Below are positions 42,809 through 52,600 of a stretch of DNA of 64,000 nt, piece by piece. Every line of letters starts with the position of its first letter. Within the stretch, counting starts at the first letter, position 1. Made by a program: the position numbers and the translations under genes. The DNA is from Achromobacter pulmonis (GTDB taxonomy: Bacteria; Pseudomonadota; Gammaproteobacteria; Burkholderiales; Burkholderiaceae_B), in assembly GCF_002885955.2 (NCBI RefSeq), contig NZ_POQS01000003.1, forward strand, positions 520,208 through 584,207. Direction: 5' to 3'. The notes under the pieces were generated by a model. The model did not search any database and was not told where the DNA came from. It saw only the letters and a program-made list of their open reading frames with translations.

Positions 42809-44068
42809 CTACACGTAGGGAGGCCGCGCTTTCAGCGCGGCCGGGTCGAAGCCCGCCACCTCCTTGTAGCGGCGCGATATTCCTTCCAGTTCTTCGCGGC
42901 CGATGACGTCTTCGATCCTGGCGTAGGGCCGGTCCGCCGAACGCAGGTGGACTTCGCGCAGGATCGCGTCGGGCGGGTTGCTGCGGTTGGTCAGCACGAC
43001 CCGGGTGGTGGCCTCGACGCGGACGCGGTCGTAGTGCTGCAAGGCTTCGGGCTCCAGGCCGACGCGCTTGAGCTGGCCGGTCAGGTAGCGGGCGTCGACC
43101 ACGGCCTGGCCGGCGCCGTTGGAGCCGCGCGGCACCATGGGGTGGGCGGCGTCGCCGAGCAGGGTCATGCGGCCGCGCGTCCAGGTGGGCAGCGGGTCCT
43201 GGTCCACCATCGGATATTCCAGGATCGAGTCGGCGTCCTGGATCAGGCGCGCGACGTCCAGCCAGTCGAAATGCCAGTCGGCGAAAGCCGGGAAAAAATC
43301 TTCCAGCCGGCCGCTGCGGTTCCAGTCGCGCACGGCGGGTTCGGCAGCCTCGATCTCGGCCACCCAGTTCACCAGCTGGTTGCCCGCCGCGTCGATGTTG
43401 TCGCGGATCGGATAGATCACCATCTTGCCGGTGGACAGCCAGCCGGCGCGCACCATGCTGGCGCCGGACAGAAAGGGCTTGCAGCGGGTGGTGCCGCGCC
43501 ACATGTTCACGCCGGAATAGCGCGGGGCGCCTTCCTGCGGATAAAGCTGCTTGCGCAGGGCCGAGTGGATGCCGTCGCAACCCACTGCGATGCGGCCGCG
43601 CACCGGGGGCAGGGCATTGCCGTCGTTGTCCTGGAAGCGCGCCGTGACGGAATCGGCGTCCTGTTCCACGCCGGTGCAGCGCGCATCGACGACCACGCTA
43701 TCGTGGCCCAGGCGCTCGCGCACGGCGCCCAGCAGCGCCATTTGCAGATCGCCGCGGTGGATGGAATATTGCGGCCAGTCGTAGCCGGCGTCGATGCCGG
43801 CGGGCTCGCTGTAGATGAATTGCCCGTGCCGCGTGTAGAACACCGATTCGCGCGTGCGCACGGCGATGCGGTCCAGCACGGGCAGCAGGCCCAGTTCGTC
43901 CAGCTCGCGCGTGGCGTGGGGCAGCAGATTGATGCCCACGCCCAAGGGCCTGATTTCGCGCACCGCCTCATAGACGCGGCAGGCGATGCCGGCCTGGTGC
44001 AGGCTCAGCGCCAGGACCAGGCCGCCGACCCCGGCACCGATGATGACCACATCGGTATCTGTTTTCAT
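42809..44068 (-). CDS. FAD-dependent monooxygenase (PhzS/salicylate-hydroxylase-like)
   Basis: A 419-residue class A flavoprotein. FAD site VVIIGAGVGGLVLALSLHQAG, DG motif VGCDGIHSALRKQLYP and GD motif LLGDAAHPMVPRGSNGAGQAVVDARYL are present. The PRGSNGAGQAVVDA loop is closer to PhzS-type hydroxylases than to the 3-hydroxybenzoate hydroxylase in the same operon. It could hydroxylate a heterocyclic or aryl acid that feeds into the gentisate route. It is placed between the fumarylpyruvate hydrolase gene (2 bp gap) and a Bug gene. Confidence 0.8.
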   Translation of the reverse strand: MKTDTDVVIIGAGVGGLVLALSLHQAGIACRVYEAVREIRPLGVGINLLPHATRELDELGLLPVLDRIAVRTRESVFYTRHGQFIYSEPAGIDAGYDWPQYSIHRGDLQMALLGAVRERLGHDSVVVDARCTGVEQDADSVTARFQDNDGNALPPVRGRIAVGCDGIHSALRKQLYPQEGAPRYSGVNMWRGTTRCKPFLSGASMVRAGWLSTGKMVIYPIRDNIDAAGNQLVNWVAEIEAAEPAVRDWNRSGRLEDFFPAFADWHFDWLDVARLIQDADSILEYPMVDQDPLPTWTRGRMTLLGDAAHPMVPRGSNGAGQAVVDARYLTGQLKRVGLEPEALQHYDRVRVEATTRVVLTNRSNPPDAILREVHLRSADRPYARIEDVIGREELEGISRRYKEVAGFDPAALKARPPYV

Positions 44069-44070
44069 GG

Positions 44071-44769
44071 CTACGCCACCTGCACGCTGAGCGTGCCCAG
44101 GCCGTCGACGCCGCCGACCATGCGGTCGCCGCGCACCACCGGGCCCACGCCCTCGGGCGTGCCCGTGTAGATCAGGTCGCCGGGCTCCAGGCGGAAGTAG
44201 CGGGAAAGATAGGAGACCGTCTCGGCGACCGACCAGATCAGCTTGCCGATGTCGCTGCGCTGCTTGTCGGCGCCGTTGACCTGCAGCCAGATGGCGGCGC
44301 GGCCGATGTCGGGCACCGAGGCGGCGGGGTGCAGCGGGCCGATGGGGCCGCTCTGGTCGAAGGCCTTGCCCAGTTCCCAGGGGCGGCCGGCTTCGCGCAT
44401 TTTCATCTGCAGGTCGCGGCGCGTCATGTCCAGGCCCACGGCATAGCCCCAGACGTGTTCGAGCGCCTGTTCGACCGGGATGTCCGCGCCGCCGCGGCCG
44501 ATGGCCGCCACCAGTTCGATCTCATAGTGGAAGTTGGCGGTCTCGGGCGGGTAGGGCAGCGTGAGCGTGCTGCCTTCGGCCACCGGCACCACGGCGTCGG
44601 CCGGCTTGCAGAAGAAGAACGGCGGTTCGCGGTCGGGATCGAAGCCCATTTCGCGGGCGTGGGCGGCGTAGTTGCGGCCCACGCAATAGACGCGGCGCAC
44701 CGGGAAGCGCTGGTCGCTGCCGGCCACGGGCACGGCGACGGGAGCGGCGGGATCGAAGACGTAAGACAT
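44071..44769 (-). CDS. nagK: Fumarylpyruvate hydrolase (FAH family)
   Basis: A 232-residue FAH-family hydrolase. [19 protein letters not shown] opens the domain; [13 protein letters not shown] has the metal-binding Ex[15 protein letters not shown] and [16 protein letters not shown] are the later family motifs. It would cleave fumarylpyruvate to fumarate and pyruvate, the last step of the gentisate path. Length (about 230) fits NagK-type enzymes rather than the longer fumarylacetoacetases. Confidence 0.9.
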   Translation of the reverse strand: MSYVFDPAAPVAVPVAGSDQRFPVRRVYCVGRNYAAHAREMGFDPDREPPFFFCKPADAVVPVAEGSTLTLPYPPETANFHYEIELVAAIGRGGADIPVEQALEHVWGYAVGLDMTRRDLQMKMREAGRPWELGKAFDQSGPIGPLHPAASVPDIGRAAIWLQVNGADKQRSDIGKLIWSVAETVSYLSRYFRLEPGDLIYTGTPEGVGPVVRGDRMVGGVDGLGTLSVQVA

Positions 44770-44842
44770 GGATCACCCAAGGAATGGATACGGATACGGG
44801 AAGGCCGCCGCCGGCGCGCCGGGCGCGGCGGCGAGGAAAATC

Positions 44843-45895
44843 TCAGCCGTTGCGGGCTTCGCGCCAGACGCCCAGCGCGTCCTGCACCGGACGGTCGGAG
44901 TAGCTGAAGAGCGTGGCGTCTTCCAGCGCGGCCAGCTCCACCGGCGCCCACGACGGCGCGACGAACACGTCGCGCGGACCGAAGTGGAACTCCTGCTCGC
45001 CGATGCGGGCGGTGCCGCGGCCCTCGACCACGCTATAGACGGTGGAATCGGTGCTGCGGTAGGGCTTGCCCTGGAAGCCGGCCGGCAGCAGCTGCATGAA
45101 GGTCGCCATCGTCGGCATCGGATAGCCGCCGGTGGCCGGGTTCAGGTAGCGCAGCTTCACGCCGTCCCAGGGGTCGAGCTCGCCGTGGCGGTAGAGCTGG
45201 TCCAGCGCCTCGCGGCTGCGCTCGTAGGGATAGTTGAAGATGGGCGAGGTGCCGCCGGCGGCCTGGTGGCGCACCGGCATCATGTTGTGGCCGTAGCGCG
45301 CCATGCTGTCGCCTTCGGGGCGGGTCACGGGCTGGGTGGCGGCGGGATAGTTCTCGGCGAAGCCCGCGTCCAGGAAGCGCAGCAGCGGGATGTCCAGGCC
45401 GTCGAGCCACACCACCGGCTCGCCGCCCTCGGCGGTCTCGGTGTTGCCGTGGTCGTGCCAGGTCCAGGACGGCGTGATGATGAAGTCGCCCGGGTGCATG
45501 GTGGTGCGTTCGCCATTGACGGCCGTGTAGGCCCCGCGGCCTTCGACGATGAAGCGCAGCGCCGATTGCGTGTGGCGGTGGCTGGGCGCGATTTCGCCGG
45601 GCAGGATCAGCTGCAGGCCGGCATACAGGCTTTGCGTGATGCTGGCCTGGCCGGGCAGGCCGGGGTTTTCCAGGATCAGCACGCGCCGCACCGCTTCCTC
45701 GGCGCTGATGAGCGAGCCCGAGGCCATGACGTCGTCGCGCACTTCATCGTATTTCCAGATCGCCGGCACGCAGCGCGGCGCAGGTTCGCGCGGCACCAGG
45801 TTGTGCAGCGACTCCCACAGGGGAGCCATGTTCTTCTTGGCGATGCGCGCGTAATACGCGGCGCGATCGGCGGCGGGAAGGCGGCCGTCTTGCAT
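44843..45895 (-). CDS. Gentisate 1,2-dioxygenase
   Basis: A 350-residue double-cupin enzyme. In the first cupin the iron-binding histidines are visible in [12 protein letters not shown] and TWHDHGN (around residues 105-150). The second cupin (about 240-330) ends in [14 protein letters not shown]. It opens gentisate to maleylpyruvate with O2 and Fe(II). It is the first gene of the long minus-strand operon, 161 bp from the divergent LysR gene. The identity is well supported by the isomerase and hydrolase downstream; 1-hydroxy-2-naphthoate dioxygenases are the nearest alternative. Confidence 0.9.
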   Translation of the reverse strand: MQDGRLPAADRAAYYARIAKKNMAPLWESLHNLVPREPAPRCVPAIWKYDEVRDDVMASGSLISAEEAVRRVLILENPGLPGQASITQSLYAGLQLILPGEIAPSHRHTQSALRFIVEGRGAYTAVNGERTTMHPGDFIITPSWTWHDHGNTETAEGGEPVVWLDGLDIPLLRFLDAGFAENYPAATQPVTRPEGDSMARYGHNMMPVRHQAAGGTSPIFNYPYERSREALDQLYRHGELDPWDGVKLRYLNPATGGYPMPTMATFMQLLPAGFQGKPYRSTDSTVYSVVEGRGTARIGEQEFHFGPRDVFVAPSWAPVELAALEDATLFSYSDRPVQDALGVWREARNG

Positions 45896-45964
45896 GTCTC
45901 GTCTCCGGAATATCCGGCTGGCGCCGGGCCGCTCGTGTGGCGGCTGTGTCCTTATATGGAAACG

Positions 45965-45994
45965 ATTATGCGCAAGGCAGCTATGTGTTTTGAA
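45965..45994 (-). promoter_or_regulatory. Candidate promoter of the gentisate operon
   Basis: On the minus strand TTCAAA (45994-45989) and CATAAT (45970-45965) are separated by 18 bp, a reasonable sigma-70 pair. The surrounding 45955-46050 stretch is strikingly AT-rich against the high-GC background and also holds the start region of the divergent LysR gene, so LysR operator sites are expected within it. Assignment is by eye and tentative. Confidence 0.35.
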
Positions 45995-46056
45995 ATGAAT
46001 TTATCTTATTATCCATACAAAGAAGAATATACATACCGAGACAAACGAGGGCCTGT

Positions 46057-46992
46057 ATGGACTGGACCCATCGATTGCGCCTGCGCAATCTGAAAATGCT
46101 GCTCAGCCTGGCCCAGACCCGCAACATCAGCCACTCGGCCGCGATGCTCAACACCACGCAGCCGGGCCTGTCCAAGTGGCTGAAGGATCTGGAAGACGAC
46201 ATCGGGTTGCCGCTGTTCGAACGCCACGCCCGCGGCCTGCGGCCGACGCCGCACGGCGACGTGCTGATCGCGCACGCGCAGCGGGTCGAGGCCCAGCTCG
46301 ACCGCGCCAGCGCGGACATGGCGGCGCTGCGCGAAGGCGGCGGCGGCCGCGTGGTGATCGGCGCGTCCGGCGCATCGGCCTCGGACACCGTGCCGCTGGC
46401 GGTCCTGAAACTGCTGGAGCGCATGCCGCAGGCGCGCGTCAAACTGGTCGAGGGCACCACCGACCTGCTGCTGGGCCAGCTGGCGCAGGGCGACCTGGAC
46501 ATCGTGGTGGGCCGCTCCGCGCCCGAACACCACGACCCCGCCATCCGCTTCGAGGCCCTGTACCTGGAGCCCATCCACCTGGTGGCGCGGCCGCGCCATC
46601 CGCTGTTCTCGATCGAGCAGCCGTCCTGGCAGGACCTGCTTTCGTATCGCTGGATACTCTGGCCCAAGGGCACGCCGATCCGCAACGCCGTGGACGCGGC
46701 GCTGGCGGCGGCGGGGCAGGCGCCGCCGCCCGATCACGTGGAATCCAATTCGGTGACCGTCAACCTCACCCTCATCAACAACAGCGACATGATAGGCGTG
46801 GCCTCGCATCGCGCCGCGCTGCGGTTCACGCAGATGCGGGCCATGCGCGTCATTCCGGTGCGGCTGTCCGGCTTCGGCTCGGTGGCGATGTACTGGCGCG
46901 AGGACCAGTTCCGCCCGCTCGCGGTGCAGCAGGCCATGGCCGCGCTGCGCAATACCGTCGCGGAACACGCTTCGGGCGCGGCGAGGGTGTGA
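46057..46992 (+). CDS. LysR-family transcriptional regulator of the gentisate operon
   Basis: A 311-residue regulator with N-terminal helix-turn-helix LKMLLSLAQTRNISHSAAML and TTQPGLSKWLKDLE, and a C-terminal effector domain. It is divergent from gentisate dioxygenase, the usual place for a LysR activator of aromatic-acid catabolism. Its last base pair overlaps the start of the membrane-protein gene (TGATG), so the two may be co-translated. The inducer is likely gentisate or the aromatic precursor (inference). Confidence 0.9.
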   Translation: MDWTHRLRLRNLKMLLSLAQTRNISHSAAMLNTTQPGLSKWLKDLEDDIGLPLFERHARGLRPTPHGDVLIAHAQRVEAQLDRASADMAALREGGGGRVVIGASGASASDTVPLAVLKLLERMPQARVKLVEGTTDLLLGQLAQGDLDIVVGRSAPEHHDPAIRFEALYLEPIHLVARPRHPLFSIEQPSWQDLLSYRWILWPKGTPIRNAVDAALAAAGQAPPPDHVESNSVTVNLTLINNSDMIGVASHRAALRFTQMRAMRVIPVRLSGFGSVAMYWREDQFRPLAVQQAMAALRNTVAEHASGAARV

Positions 46993-47537
46993 TGGACCGC
47001 CCGGCCGCGGGCCTGAACGCGCTGATCGCGCAATGCCGCAGGCTGGAGGCTGCCTTGTCCGGACGCGAAGACCCGGCCGCCTCGGCCGCGATGCACCGCT
47101 TCGTCGAGGCCATGGACGCCTACCGCGCGCCGCCGGGCATGTGGTCGCCGCTGGCGCTGGCGGTGCTGGTGATGACCGGCGGGCTGGGCGTGGGGATCGG
47201 GCTGCTGGACCTGCTGCTGCATGGCGCAGGATCGGCGCTGGCGGCCTTCGCGCTGGTGCTGGTCTGTGCCTGTATGGCGCTGGCCCTGGCGATCGGCGTG
47301 GTCTCGTTCATGGGCGGCTACGCATACGGCCTGGTGCTGCTCAGGCGGCTGGCCCTGGGCCTGATCGTCGTCGGTCTGCTGGGCGTGATCGCCTGGATGC
47401 AGGGCGACATGCACGCGGTCGGCCCGGTGGTGGCGCTGCTGGGCGGACTGGGCGCGTGGCTGGTGCTGAACTGCAACGGCTTTTATGTGTTCGTCGGGTA
47501 CCAGATGGCGCGGCGTTATCTGGAGCGGCGGCGGTAA
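46992..47537 (+). CDS. Uncharacterised four-helix membrane protein
   Basis: I do not recognise this 181-residue protein. An N-terminal soluble stretch of ~50 residues (LNALIAQCRRLEAALSGRED ...) is followed by four hydrophobic segments, roughly 54-77, 80-105, 112-132 and 140-160, and a basic C terminus (MARRYLERRR). The ATG overlaps the LysR stop (TGATG). It could be a small integral membrane accessory, but no function can be named. Confidence 0.7.
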   Translation: MDRPAAGLNALIAQCRRLEAALSGREDPAASAAMHRFVEAMDAYRAPPGMWSPLALAVLVMTGGLGVGIGLLDLLLHGAGSALAAFALVLVCACMALALAIGVVSFMGGYAYGLVLLRRLALGLIVVGLLGVIAWMQGDMHAVGPVVALLGGLGAWLVLNCNGFYVFVGYQMARRYLERRR

Positions 47538-47613
47538 GGGTAGTGCGGGAACGTGTCGGGCGGTCAGGCGAGCCATCGCTACATCATGGTCAGGCTCGAC
47601 CCGGTCAGCTTTC

Positions 47614-47936
47614 TCAGCCGCGCTTTTTGGCCGCTTTGCCGGCGGTCTCGGCTCGGCGGTGCTGAAGGCGAGCTATGGCCTTTGCTGCGGTAAACCCGTC
47701 TCGTCGCCGTCCGCGTAACCCTGACTGCGCTTCAAATGACATGGACTGCGGGCGCACGGCCATGTCGATTCCCAGCGCCTTCATGACGGCAAGCCTTGGG
47801 CGCGCGCGACCACACCGATGGCCTTGTCGATATAGCCGGCGTCGCCTGTTTCCAGGGCGTCCGTTAGGAATTCCACGATGGCCTCCGGACTGGCGAGGTA
47901 GTCGGCGGGATCGAATTCAGTGAATGTCTCAGTCAT
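47614..47936 (-). pseudogene. Remnant of a HigA/HI1420-type antitoxin with internal deletion
   Basis: From ATG 47936 (GGAG about 8 bp upstream) a 51-codon frame reads like the N terminus of an addiction-module antidote: FDPADYLASPEAI, then IDKAIGVVARAQGL, with a stop at 47781. In the +2 frame immediately after, VMKALGIDMAVRPQ matches the family C terminus and runs on to a stop at 47614. The missing middle, about 30 residues, is where the helix-turn-helix normally lies. No toxin gene is seen upstream. Length and frame show the gene is broken; the family call rests on both ends by memory of the family. Confidence 0.65.
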
Positions 47937-48120
47937 GCTGCGCTCTCCATGTCTGCAAAATCCGATGTTGCCTCAACCGGGCAGTGTTTGGCGGTCATAT
48001 TTAGCCGGGTCACAGCCAGGCGATGACGAATCGGTCGGATAAAGGTGCTTGCTAAAAAAGACCTGGATCGTCTTGCCAAAAAGGGACTGCTGGTTTTCGA
48101 CCCGGACCGACCGCTCGCGC
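47937..48120. other. Spacer with no assignable gene
   Basis: The bases between the antitoxin remnant and the efflux operon hold only short frames. On the plus strand, a GTG-started frame from about 48042 reads KVLAKKDLDRLAKKGL but ends soon inside the efflux gene antisense. On the minus strand, a 21-codon frame overlaps the antitoxin start. Neither can be supported as a gene. Confidence 0.4.
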
Positions 48121-49599
48121 CTACTTCGCCGCCACCTGGTCCGGCGGCACGGGGTTGTCCCAGCCGCCGCCGATGGCGCGGATCAGGCCTACCGCCGAGC
48201 GCGCCTGTTCGCCGCTGAGCTGCACCGCCACGCGCTGTTGCAGCAGCACGCTGCGGTCGGCTTCGATCACGTCGAGGTAGCTGATGGAGCCTTCGCGGTA
48301 CTGGGTGTGCGAGAGCCGGGCGGCGCGCGCGGCGGATTCGACGGCGGCGTCCTGGGCGCGGGTCTGGTCGGCCAGGATGCGCAGGTTGGCCAGGTTGTCT
48401 TCCACTTCGCGGAAGGCGTTGAGCACGGTCTGGCGATAGCTGGCGACGTCTTCCTCGTAGACGGCGCGGGCGCGGTCCAGGCCGGCCTGGCGGCGTCCGC
48501 CGTCGAAGATCGGCATGGACAGCGCGGCGCCGACCAGCGGGCCGAGCAGGAAGGTGCGGCTGGACCACTGGAAGAGGTTGCCCAGTTCCGAGGACTCATA
48601 GCCGAAGGCGCCGGTGATGTCCAGGCGCGGGAAGAACGCCGACTTGGCCGCGCCGACGCGGGCGTTGGCGGCCGCCATCGCGCGTTCGGCGGCGGCGATG
48701 TCGGGGCGCCGCTCAAGCAGGGCCGACGGCAGGCCGGCCGGGATGGAAAGCGCCACTTTCTGGATCGGCTGCGGCGGCATGGTGAATTCCGACGGCGCGC
48801 GGCCCAGCAGCACCGCCAGCGCATGCTCGGACGCGGCGCGGCGGCGTTCGATGCCGAGCGCTTCCGATTGCGCGCTGGCCAGTTCGGTCTTGGCGCGGGC
48901 CAGGTCCAGTTCGCTGATGTCGCCGGCGTCGTAGCGGCGCTGGATCAGTTGCAGCGTGTCCATGCGCAGCTTGACGGTCTGGCGGTAGAGCTGCGATTCG
49001 GCGTCCTGTTCGCGCACCAGGAAGTAGGTGGTGGCGACGTCGGCCTGCAGCGCCAGCAGCACCGAGCGGTACAGCGCTTCGCTTTGCTGGGCGTCGGCGC
49101 TGGCGGCGTCGTAGGTCGAGGCCACGCGGCCGAACAGGTCGGCCTCGTAAGAGACCATGCCCTGGGCGCGCCAGGTGGTCACCGGACTGGTGTCGGCGCC
49201 GTCGGGCAGGCCTTGCGAGACGGCCGAGGGGCGCTGGCGGTTGGGGCCGAAGGCGGCGTCCAGCGTGGGGAAAAAGCCCGAGCGGGCTTCGCGCTGCAGC
49301 GCGCGCGCCTGGGTCAGGCGCGCGGCGGCGGCCTGCAGGTTCTGGTTGGCGCGCTGGGCTTCTTCTTCCAGCTGGTTCAGGCCTTCGTCGTTGAATACCT
49401 TCCACCAGGCGCCGCGCAGCGCCTCTTCCGAGGGCTCGGCGGGTTTCCAGGTGCCGGCCTCGGAGGCGGGCAGGGCGGCTTCCTTGTAGGCCGCGGGCAC
49501 GGCGGCCGAGGGCCGCTCGTAGGTCGGGCCCACCGCGCAGCCGGCCAGCGCGAGCAGGAGGGCAAGCAGGGCGGAACCGCGGGTCAGTCTTTGGATCAT
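48121..49599 (-). CDS. Outer-membrane efflux lipoprotein, OprM/NodT family
   Basis: A 492-residue outer-membrane channel. Signal peptide with lipobox LAG-C puts the lipidated cysteine at residue 21. Two long alpha-helical repeats (about 60-270 and 275-480) with RRPDIAAAERAM are typical of OprM. It forms the exit tunnel for the RND pump encoded just upstream (21 bp). It is the last gene of the adaptor-pump-channel operon. Confidence 0.93.
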   Translation of the reverse strand: MIQRLTRGSALLALLLALAGCAVGPTYERPSAAVPAAYKEAALPASEAGTWKPAEPSEEALRGAWWKVFNDEGLNQLEEEAQRANQNLQAAAARLTQARALQREARSGFFPTLDAAFGPNRQRPSAVSQGLPDGADTSPVTTWRAQGMVSYEADLFGRVASTYDAASADAQQSEALYRSVLLALQADVATTYFLVREQDAESQLYRQTVKLRMDTLQLIQRRYDAGDISELDLARAKTELASAQSEALGIERRRAASEHALAVLLGRAPSEFTMPPQPIQKVALSIPAGLPSALLERRPDIAAAERAMAAANARVGAAKSAFFPRLDITGAFGYESSELGNLFQWSSRTFLLGPLVGAALSMPIFDGGRRQAGLDRARAVYEEDVASYRQTVLNAFREVEDNLANLRILADQTRAQDAAVESAARAARLSHTQYREGSISYLDVIEADRSVLLQQRVAVQLSGEQARSAVGLIRAIGGGWDNPVPPDQVAAK

Positions 49600-49620
49600 G
49601 ATGGCTAATCTCTTGAGAAC

Positions 49621-52600
49621 TCAGGCGTGGGGCTGCGGAGCGGGCGGCGCTTGCGGGTCCAGGTGCGGCACGCAGACGGGGGCCTCGTGCGGCGCGGCCG
49701 AGTGCAGCGGCTTGCCGCCCAGCGTGCGCAGCAGCACGTAGAACACCGGCGTCAGGAACAGGCCGAACAGCGTCACGCCCAGCATGCCGAAGAACACCGC
49801 GACGCCCATGGCGTGGCGCATCTCCGAGCCGGCGCCGGAGGACAGCACCAGCGGCACCACGCCCATGATGAACGCGATGGAGGTCATCAGGATGGGGCGC
49901 AGGCGCAGCCGGCTGGCCTCGATGGCGGCTTCCAGCGGACCGCGGCCGTTCATCTCCAGTTCGCGCGCGAATTCCACGATCAGGATCGCGTTCTTGGCCG
50001 ACAGCCCCACCAGCACCATCAGGCCGATCTGCGTGAAGATGTTGTTGTCGTTGCCGGTCAGGTAGACGCCGGTCAGCGCGGCCAGGATGCTCATGGGCAC
50101 GATCAGGATCACGGCCAGCGGCAGCGTCAGGCTTTCGTACAGCGCGGCCAGCACCAGGAACACCAGCAGCACGCTGATCGGGAACACCCACAGGCCGGCG
50201 TTGCCCGCCAGGATCTGCTGGTAGGTCAGGTCGGTCCATTCCATCTTCATGCCGCGCGGCAGGGTCTCGGCGGCCACGCGCTCGGCCGCGGCCTGCGCCT
50301 GGTCGGACGAGTAGCCGGGCGCCGGGCCGCCGTTGATGTCGGCGGCGGTGTAGCCGTTGTAGCGCACCACCATTTCGGGGCCGAAGGTCTGCTTGACCGT
50401 GACCAGCGACGAGAGCGGCACCATGTCGCCGGCGTTGTTGCGGGTCTTGAGCTGCAGGATGTCGTCGGCGTGCGCGCGGAACGGCGCGTCGGCCTGCGCG
50501 CGCACCTGGAACACGCGCCCGAAGCGGTTGAAGTCGTTGACGTACATCGAGCCCAGGTAGATCTGCATGGTGTCGAACACTTCGGTCACGGGCACGCCCA
50601 GTTGCTTGGCCTTGACGCGGTCCAGGTCCACGTCGAGCTGCGGCACGTTGATCTCGTAGCTGGAGAAGGCCGGGCCGAGCTCGGGCGTCTGGCGCGCCTT
50701 GGCCAGGAAGGCGGCCTTGGCGCGGTCCAATTCGGCGTAGCCGGCGGCGCCGCGGTCCTCGATCTGGAACTTGAAGCCGCCCAGCGTGCCCAGGCCCATC
50801 ACCGGCGGCGGCGGGAACACCGCGATGAAGGAATCCTGGATGGCCGCGAACTTCTGGTTCAGCGAGGCCGCGATCGCGTCGCCCGACAGCGCGGCGCTCT
50901 TGCGCTCGTTGAAGGGCTTGAGCATCACGAACACGATGCCGGCGCTGGAGCTGTTGGTGAAGCCGTTGATCGACAGGCCGGGAAAGGCGATCGCGCTCTG
51001 TACGCCGGGCTCTTTCAGGGCGATGTCGCTCATGCGCCGGATCACCGCGTCGGTGCGGTCCAGCGAGGCGCCGTTGGGCAGCTGCGTGAAGCCGATCAGG
51101 TACTGCTTGTCCTGCGCTGGCACGAAGCCGCCCGGCACCAGGTACGAGACGCCGATGGTGGCGGCCACCAGCACGGCGTACACGCCCATCGCGCCGGCCT
51201 TGCGCCGGATCACGCCGGCCACGCCGGTGCCGTAGGATTCGGAGGCGCGGCCGAACATGCGGTTGAACCAGTCGAAGAAGCGGCCGAACACGCGGTTCAT
51301 GCCGCGGGTCAGCCAGTCGGGTTTCTCGTGGTGGCCCTTGAGCAGGATGGCCGACAGCGCCGGCGACAGGGTCAGCGAGTTGAAGGCCGAGATCACCGTC
51401 GAGATGGCGATGGTCATGGCGAACTGCTTGTAGAACTGCCCGGTCAGGCCGGTCATGAAGGCCAGCGGCACGAACACCGCGCACAGCGTCAGCGCGATGG
51501 CGATGATGGGCCCGCTGACTTCGCGCATGGCGCGGTAGGTCGCCTCGCGCGGCGTGAGCCCGGCCGCGATGTTGCGCTCCACGTTCTCAACCACCACGAT
51601 GGCGTCGTCGACCACGATGCCGATGGCCAGCACCATGCCGAACAGCGACAGCGCGTTGATCGAGTAGCCGAAGATCAGCAGCAGCGCGAAGGTGCCGACG
51701 ATGGAGACCGGCACGGCCAGCAGCGGGATGATGGAGGCGCGCCAGGTCTGCAGGAACAGGATCACAACCAGCACCACCAGCGCGATGGCTTCGAGCAGGG
51801 TGTGCACCACCGCCTCGATGCTGGCGCTGACGAACTGGGTGGGGTCGTATTCGATGCGGTATTCCACGCCCGGCGGGAAGTCCTGGGCCAGCTCGGCCAT
51901 GGCCGCGCGCACCTTGGTGGAGACGTCCAGCGCGTTGGCGCCGGGCGACTGCATGATGCCCATGCCGACGGCCTGCTTGTTGTCCAGCAGCGAGCGCAGG
52001 CCGTATTCCTGGGCGTCCAGCTCCACGCGGGCGACGTCGGACAGGTAGGTCACGGCGCCGTCCGGCGAGGTCTTCAGGATGATGTCGCGGAATTCGTCCT
52101 CGGTCTGCAGGCGGCCGCGCGCATTAACGTTGAGCTGCAGCGGCACGTCGCCCAGCGTGGGCGAGGCGCCGATCACGCCGGCGGCGACCTGCACGTTCTG
52201 TTCGCGGATGGCGGCCACCACCTCGCCGGCGGTCATGCCGCGCTGGGCAACCTTCTGCGGGTCCAGCCAGACGCGCATGGAGTAATTGCCCGAGCCCCAC
52301 ACCGTCACTTCGCCCACGCCCGAGATGCGGGCCAGGCGGTCCTTGACGTTCAGGATCGCGTAGTTGCGCAGATAGGTGATGTCATAGCGGTCGTTGGGCG
52401 AGATCAGGTGCACCACCAGCGTCAGCGTGGGCGAGCTCTTGGCCGTGGTGACGCCCAGGCGCTGCACGTCCGGCGGCAGGCGCGGCAGCGCCTGCGACAC
52501 GCGGTTCTGCACCAGTTGCTGGGCCTTGTCGGGATCGACGCCCAGCTTGAAGTTGACCGTCAGCGTCAGATTGCCGTCGCTGTTGGCCTGCGACTGCATG

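Noticed and set aside
48042-48120. Small plus-strand GTG frame starting VLAKKDLDRLAKKG
   Set aside because: No recognisable family, weak start, and it soon runs into the antisense of the efflux channel gene. Could be a remnant but cannot be supported.
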